This document shows, piece after piece, positions 59,537 through 64,000 of a stretch of 64,000 nt of DNA. Within the stretch, counting starts at the first letter, position 1. The number at the start of each line of letters is the position of its first letter. This DNA is from Golubevia sp. BC0850 (taxonomy: Eukaryota > Basidiomycota > Exobasidiomycetes > Golubeviales > Golubeviaceae). Under the pieces are notes generated by a model. That model saw nothing but the letters and a program-made list of their open reading frames with translations. It ran no database searches and was not told where the DNA came from. The stretch spans positions 1 through 64,000 of the forward strand of contig JAAVVG010000023.1 in the NCBI GenBank assembly GCA_012976225.1, read 5' to 3'. The translations under genes and the position numbers were made by a program.

Positions 59537-61650
59537 TTACAACAAAGTAGCCATCAACAAACCAAAACCAACCGTCAATAAGTTAACTTTGACGGATGCC
59601 AAAGCACCAGAAGTATTATTAGTAGTAGTAGTTCCACCAGAATTAGAATTCAAATTGGAAGTGACACCATTTCTAGTTCCACCAGTGCTTGCGCTTGAAG
59701 AAGTAGTCTTGATAGCGACTTCACTTAAAGGTTTTCTGAAATCACTTGCATCTGGAGCACCACTTGATCCTGCGGCAGCTTCGGAATCAATAACATCAAT
59801 TGGTTTTCTAACTGGAAGAATTGAATCTACTTTTTCAACTTCATCGTTTGCTCCGTATTGGTTTTGATACCAAGGTAGATCTTGAAGATCTGGAATGTTA
59901 GTGATGTTCCATTTCTTCGCTTCCAAAGCTTCGACGTATTCTTTGAAGGCATCAACGGCTTGATCAGTGGTTTCATGTTCGAGACTGTCGATGAAGAAAG
60001 AAGAAGGTCAGGAAGAGAGAATAGGAAGGTTGTGACGTCGGAAATGAACTCACCTGATGAACCCTTTGGTCTGATCGTTATCAGCCCAACTTGTCATCTC
60101 TTTAACGACAGCCTTGTAAGATTTACCAGTTCCAGTTTCACAGGTCTCGAGTTTGGCTGAACCTTTTCCTTGACGTAGACACCAATCGTCTGTGAAGTGG
60201 AAAGGGAAAGAGGGAAGTCGAAGATCGAGAGGGTCGTCAGCTCGAGTCACAAAGTTGATGGAACAACGGTGGACCTTGATAAGAAAAACAACTCTGAAAC
60301 TCACCAGCATCCTCATTCCACATGACAGTTTGAAGTCCTAGGACTTCCTTGGCGATAGCTCTGACTCTGGCATCGACATCACCTACGAAATTGAAGGCAT
60401 GCAAAGAGATTGGTCAATCTCGACGTCTCATGAGAATGGATCCCCTCCTACAACTCACCCTCGGGAGGTCTGAAGTACATTGGGACCTTGCCAGTAGCCT
60501 CATAAATTAACTGCATAGTCCAACCCAAGTCTCCCAAAACTTCCATATCAGTCTTTGTGGTTTGAATAGAGTGACTGAAAGTATGAACTCCTAAATGAAC
60601 TCCAGAATCAGCCATAAGCTTCATAGTATCAGCATTCCAAATGATAGCAGCACCGATTACGAAATGAGTTGCTGAGAGATTCTTCTCGGTCAAGTAATCG
60701 AGTAGATCTGGAGTTCCGAGAGATGGTCCATCGTCAAAGGACAATCCACTACCAAAGTTTGGGTGCCAAAGAGTTAGACAAGAGACGGAAACGAGGGGTA
60801 GTTGAGTTAGAAGACGTGAGACTGAATGTTGGAGAAAAGGTACCTTCTTGTCCTATACTCACGCCTTTCCAGGTGGAGCCAACCATATATCTCCAGTATC
60901 ACATTTCTGAACTGTCCAGGAACAGACGTCAGTCATGTCTTGATCTGAAGGGGAGAGGGAGAGGGAGGGAGAAAGATGGAAGGGGACCTTTTAGCCAAGG
61001 GAAATGTGAGACCTTGCCTCATCCCCTTTCTTTCTACAAAGACTTACCAGCTGGATATTCGACAATTCCTCCTGGGGCAGTAGATGGTTTGATATTTGGG
61101 ATCTTACCAGCTGCTTTGGCCTGGAATTGCGAGGAAGAGAGAGAGAGAGGTAGCGCGTCAGATTGGGTGACTGCAAGGGTCGGAAAGCAACCGAGAAGAA
61201 GCATCTCTAACTTGATGTCACCAACTCCACTCAATTCATTCCACATTTCCTGTCTTCTGTTCAGCTTAGTGAGATCTCCTGATAATGAAATGTCAACTCA
61301 TGTCCATCTTCGAGGTCTTGATCAAGCCTCCAAACCCTCCATGTTTGTCCTCCCAACTTCTCTCTCTCAACTTCTCTTTCATTCCTCCAACTCACAGCAT
61401 TGTAAGCGTCTTTCCAGCTCTGAGGAATGGTATTCTCAGCTGGAGGTAATCCACCATCTGGATCAGGGTAAGGCATTCCATTTTGAGAGTTAGCAGCTTG
61501 TCTCTTGATCTGTTCAGCATGCTTATGATGTCTACGGAACAGGTCCCCAGCTGGGTGATTTTGAGGAGAAGCTAAACCTTGAGAAGCTGATGCTGAAACT
61601 AGAGATAAAGATACCAATAGAAGAGATAGGGAGAATGAGAAACGAGTCAT
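59537..61650 (-). CDS. Chitin deacetylase (CE4), GPI-anchored type
   Basis: Seven exons (61650-61396, 61120-61048, 60944-60863, 60748-60459, 60382-60305, 60189-60054, 59984-59537) give 453 aa. MTRFSFSLSLLLVSLSLVSASA is a signal peptide. After a short basic propeptide-like stretch comes the CE4 NodB domain: LSFDDGPS (Asp142 catalytic base, Asp143 metal ligand), HTFSHS with metal ligands His192 and His196, YFRPPEGDVDARVR, MWNEDADDW and SLEHETTDQAV. The C-terminus is Ser/Thr-rich and ends in LLTVGFGLLMATLL, a GPI-attachment-type hydrophobic tail. The enzyme removes acetyl groups from chitin in the cell wall, giving chitosan. All five CE4 motif regions appear present. No near neighbour has a linked role. 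Confidence 0.92.
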
Positions 61651-62207
61651 GATTTGAGAAAGGGGGATTAAAGAATGTGGTTGGGTTTTGATCTTGAAAA
61701 AGAGTGAATGAGATTGAAAAGTCTTGATGAGAGGCTCCACTTCCAACTTATCTTCCAATATAGATTGGGATCGATTTAGAAATGGAAAAAAAAAGAGAAA
61801 AGGGGAAGGGAGATGGGTGGAGAGAAGAGGGAGGAAAGAGGGATTCAAAGTCAAAACACACACTTTCTGAGAAGCTCAGCAATCGAAGCTTCTTTAATTC
61901 GTGGACCGAAATCTTGGCTTTCTTCGGTAAGTGTTCTTCTTCATTAATTCATTCTCTTCTTCCTCCTTTCTGCAAGGAGATTTGATGTTCATGTATACAT
62001 TTCTCTTTCTTTCGATTCAAGATCAATAGATAGCAGGCAACGCTCCAACCAAGGAGGGGTGGGGACAGACCTTAAAGAAGGATCGTTCGGGTGGGGCCCT
62101 GGGAACCGAGCGTGTACTGATGAGGTGTTGATGACCAGAAGTAGAGACAAGATGGATTCTACTACCAAAAAAATGTTCTATTACATGGAGGTATACGATT
62201 AAAGAAA
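61651..62207. other. Intergenic spacer
   Basis: Promoter side of the chitin deacetylase gene and 3' flank of the RTA1-type gene. A-rich and GA-rich parts at 61780-61850; no gene supported. Confidence 0.5.
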
Positions 62208-64000
62208 TTATGCCTGACGCTCTGATGGAAGATTAAATGGGTTAGAGTAGGAATCCGGCTGGGAATAGCGGGCATCATATCTGTCTTGCTGTTGATATGC
62301 AGATTCTTGCGGCTGACCGTAAACTTGTCTATCATTTCCAGCAGTAACCAAGAAAGATGCAGAGTGAGTCTCAGCCTTGTAAGGAGATCTAGGTTGATAC
62401 TTTCCAGCCACGTCCCACAGTGGAATGAAGGAGCCCCTGGAATCCATTGGGAATTTAGTCGAGAATGGATAGAGAGAAGTTGGATAGAATGGAATGTAGA
62501 TCGAAATGGCTAAGAGGAGAGGGACGCAATCCAGCAGGAAGAACCAGACTTATGAAAAGGGGGGTGGAGGGAAAGCGAAAGAGGGGTTAGGTGGTGACGG
62601 AGTCAGAGTTAAAGTTGGTTTAAGACTCACTTTCATTTGTAATTAGAGAATTGTTGCGATCACCAGCTAACTCCAAAGTTCTGTAGATGGACCTAACTAT
62701 GATCCAAAGGGAGGAGAAATAGAGCATGATGAAAAACTTGTTGACAGAAGGCACCGTAATTCCATCCTGTTGATGGTCGAAGCCAGGAAATTCGGAAAGC
62801 TCGAGGTCAGTCTTCAATACCCAGAAAACTCAGCTTGGTTTCTGCTAAATCCGGAATGGTGAAGCATGTGGAAAAGCATCGACTCACTCCAAGACTAGTT
62901 TGCGAAGTAGCGAAAATGTTTCTGCACATAACGTGACATCTAATCACCAATCCTAAAAAGACAACGTAAGAGATAAACTGTAGGATGACTCCAGTCAGGA
63001 AGATCTTTGCTGAAATCAGGAGAGGAAAAAGTCAGTCCATGTATTGGGTGAGAAAGAGGCGACGAGAGGAACTCACAGCCAGTATCAGCTAGATCGGCAG
63101 AGACTTGCATTCCACCCCCACCAGCTTGAACAATGAAGGTAACTACATCGGAACATACGAAAATGAGTCCCATACGTTTGGCTGGAAGCAGAGTCATGTT
63201 GATTCCTTTCTTTTGAGTGTCGAAGTGTTCAGATAGTGCAGCAGCAAAATGTCCGAACGTTGCGTAATTGAATGCAAGGTCTGAAAGGAGAAACAAGATG
63301 GATCAGTTTCGAGAAGTTTGTATGAGAAATTCGATACTCTGATACTGCTGAAACTCACAAGCGGCGGGAGCAAGCACGATGAACATATCTTTGAAGAAAG
63401 AGGGAGGGTCAGAAAGAGAAGCAGAAGCCGGGCCTTGAATACTGTACTAACCTTGTGAGATGTAGTAAGGCAAGTTTCCAGGATCGTCTCTTAGTAGATA
63501 CCCGCGAATCGCAAATCCGATCCCTTCGAACAGAGCTCCGATCGGCAAGCACAAAGCCCACCAGTCTTTCCACGAGTAGACGTTGATAAACAGAAAGATT
63601 GAGGCTGCACAATAAAGAATGGCGAAGACTAGTCCTCCTAGCTGTGAGGGCTTGTAATCTGAAGGGCGGGACAAGGGTTAGGGGATAGGTTAAAAACATG
63701 GGGTGGTTTGAAAATCAGACAAAAGCAGATCACCCTGACTCTCTTCTTCTTTTTTCTTCTATGTCAGAGATTGATACTAACACAATATACTTTCTTCTGA
63801 AACGCCCGGGGCGTGATCCAGTCCGTGACTTGCAGCTTGAACGGATGAGAAGGAGAAAAGAGCCAAGGCTGAGAAAAGGAAGAAGATTCGTTTGCAAGAC
63901 ATGGTTATAGAGAAATGAAAGGGAATGGAATTGTATACAAAGAAAATTCCATACTAGTTCAACTATTTAAGGAGTTCGATACCTACCTGAAGCTCCGTCG
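62208..64000 (-). CDS. RTA1-family multi-spanning membrane protein, 5' end outside window
   Basis: The terminal exon ends at TAA at 62210-62208. Upstream exons read, in order from the window edge: a 3' fragment of an exon ending ...DGAS at 63987 (donor GTAGGT), then DYKPSQLGGLVFAILYCAAS (63658-63452), a 30-nt exon (63388-63359, DMFIVLAPA), YLAFNYATFGHF with VCSDVVTFIVQAGGGGMQ (from 63280), KIFLTGVILQFISYVVFLGL, DGITVPSVNKFFIM with IVRSIYRTLELAGD, and a last hydrophobic helix before a Gln/Tyr-rich tail. DVVTF-QAGGGG is the RTA1/lipid-translocating-exporter signature. Members have seven membrane spans and are linked to lipid asymmetry and drug tolerance in yeasts. The start codon lies beyond position 64000, so the gene is partial here only because of the window edge. 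Confidence 0.85.

Noticed and set aside
63698-63910. 70-codon plus-strand frame near the right edge
   Set aside because: It lies in the 328-bp intron of the RTA1-type gene and has no motif.

Overview
The window looks like nuclear DNA of a basidiomycete fungus, probably yeast-forming. I lean towards Pucciniomycotina, but the sequence does not fix the class. Reasons: dense genes on both strands, many short phase-variable introns (mostly 40-350 bp) with GTGAGT/GTAAGT donors and C/TAG acceptors, Ser/Asn-rich low-complexity tails, and a fungal gene set (Mediator Med1, Pho80-type cyclin, ORMDL, chitin deacetylase, RTA1, glycogenin, vacuolar-type Ca2+ ATPase). No prokaryotic, organellar or viral block was seen. 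Exon joins below were worked out by hand from splice signals, reading-frame phase and family similarity. Every multi-exon model reported as complete gives a length divisible by three.

Layout. 1-5.5 kb is gene-poor and holds broken genes: a 5' fragment of an F-box-like gene, a pseudogene of unknown family, and an F-box-like pseudogene with two in-frame stops. 6.0-8.1 kb (-): Pho80-type cyclin. 8.2-9.8 kb (-): two weak hypothetical genes. 9.9-11.5 kb (+): ORMDL sphingolipid regulator, followed by a 96-bp tandem duplication. 11.9-14.4 kb (+): DUF676 lipase. 14.8-20.0 kb (+): one open frame joining a DUF1308 (C7orf25-like) protein to an LCCL-domain membrane protein. 20.3-23.6 kb (-): Med1. 23.8-27.8 kb (-): Prp2/DHX16 spliceosomal helicase. 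28.0-30.2 kb (-): WDR89-like WD40 protein, head-to-head with an MFS transporter (30.4-32.5 kb, +) that has a 9-nt microexon. 33.0-34.8 kb (-): multi-spanning membrane protein. 35.2-35.6 kb: a 404-bp MITE-like element with terminal inverted repeats and a 6-bp target duplication. 36.1 kb (+): Ser-rich orphan. 38.7-43.8 kb (+): Ca2+ P-type ATPase. 44.3-45.9 kb (+): Gfo/Idh/MocA oxidoreductase. 46.7-48.2 kb (+): second full-length F-box-like copy, frameshifted by a 7-bp tandem duplication. 48.8-51.8 kb (-): glycogenin. 52.3-54.0 kb (-): second Gfo/Idh/MocA oxidoreductase, with a 16-nt microexon. 54.3-58.6 kb: two convergent low-complexity nuclear-type orphans. 59.5-61.7 kb (-): GPI-type chitin deacetylase. 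62.2 kb to the right edge (-): RTA1-family membrane protein whose first exon lies outside the window.

The genes are mostly unrelated housekeeping neighbours, not a pathway cluster. Themes that recur are membrane and lipid handling (ORMDL, DUF676 lipase, RTA1), storage carbohydrate (glycogenin), cell wall (chitin deacetylase) and ion homeostasis (Ca2+ ATPase). The least ordinary observations are the decaying F-box-like family (three traces, each broken differently), the DUF1308-LCCL fusion frame, the MITE-like element and the very short exons.
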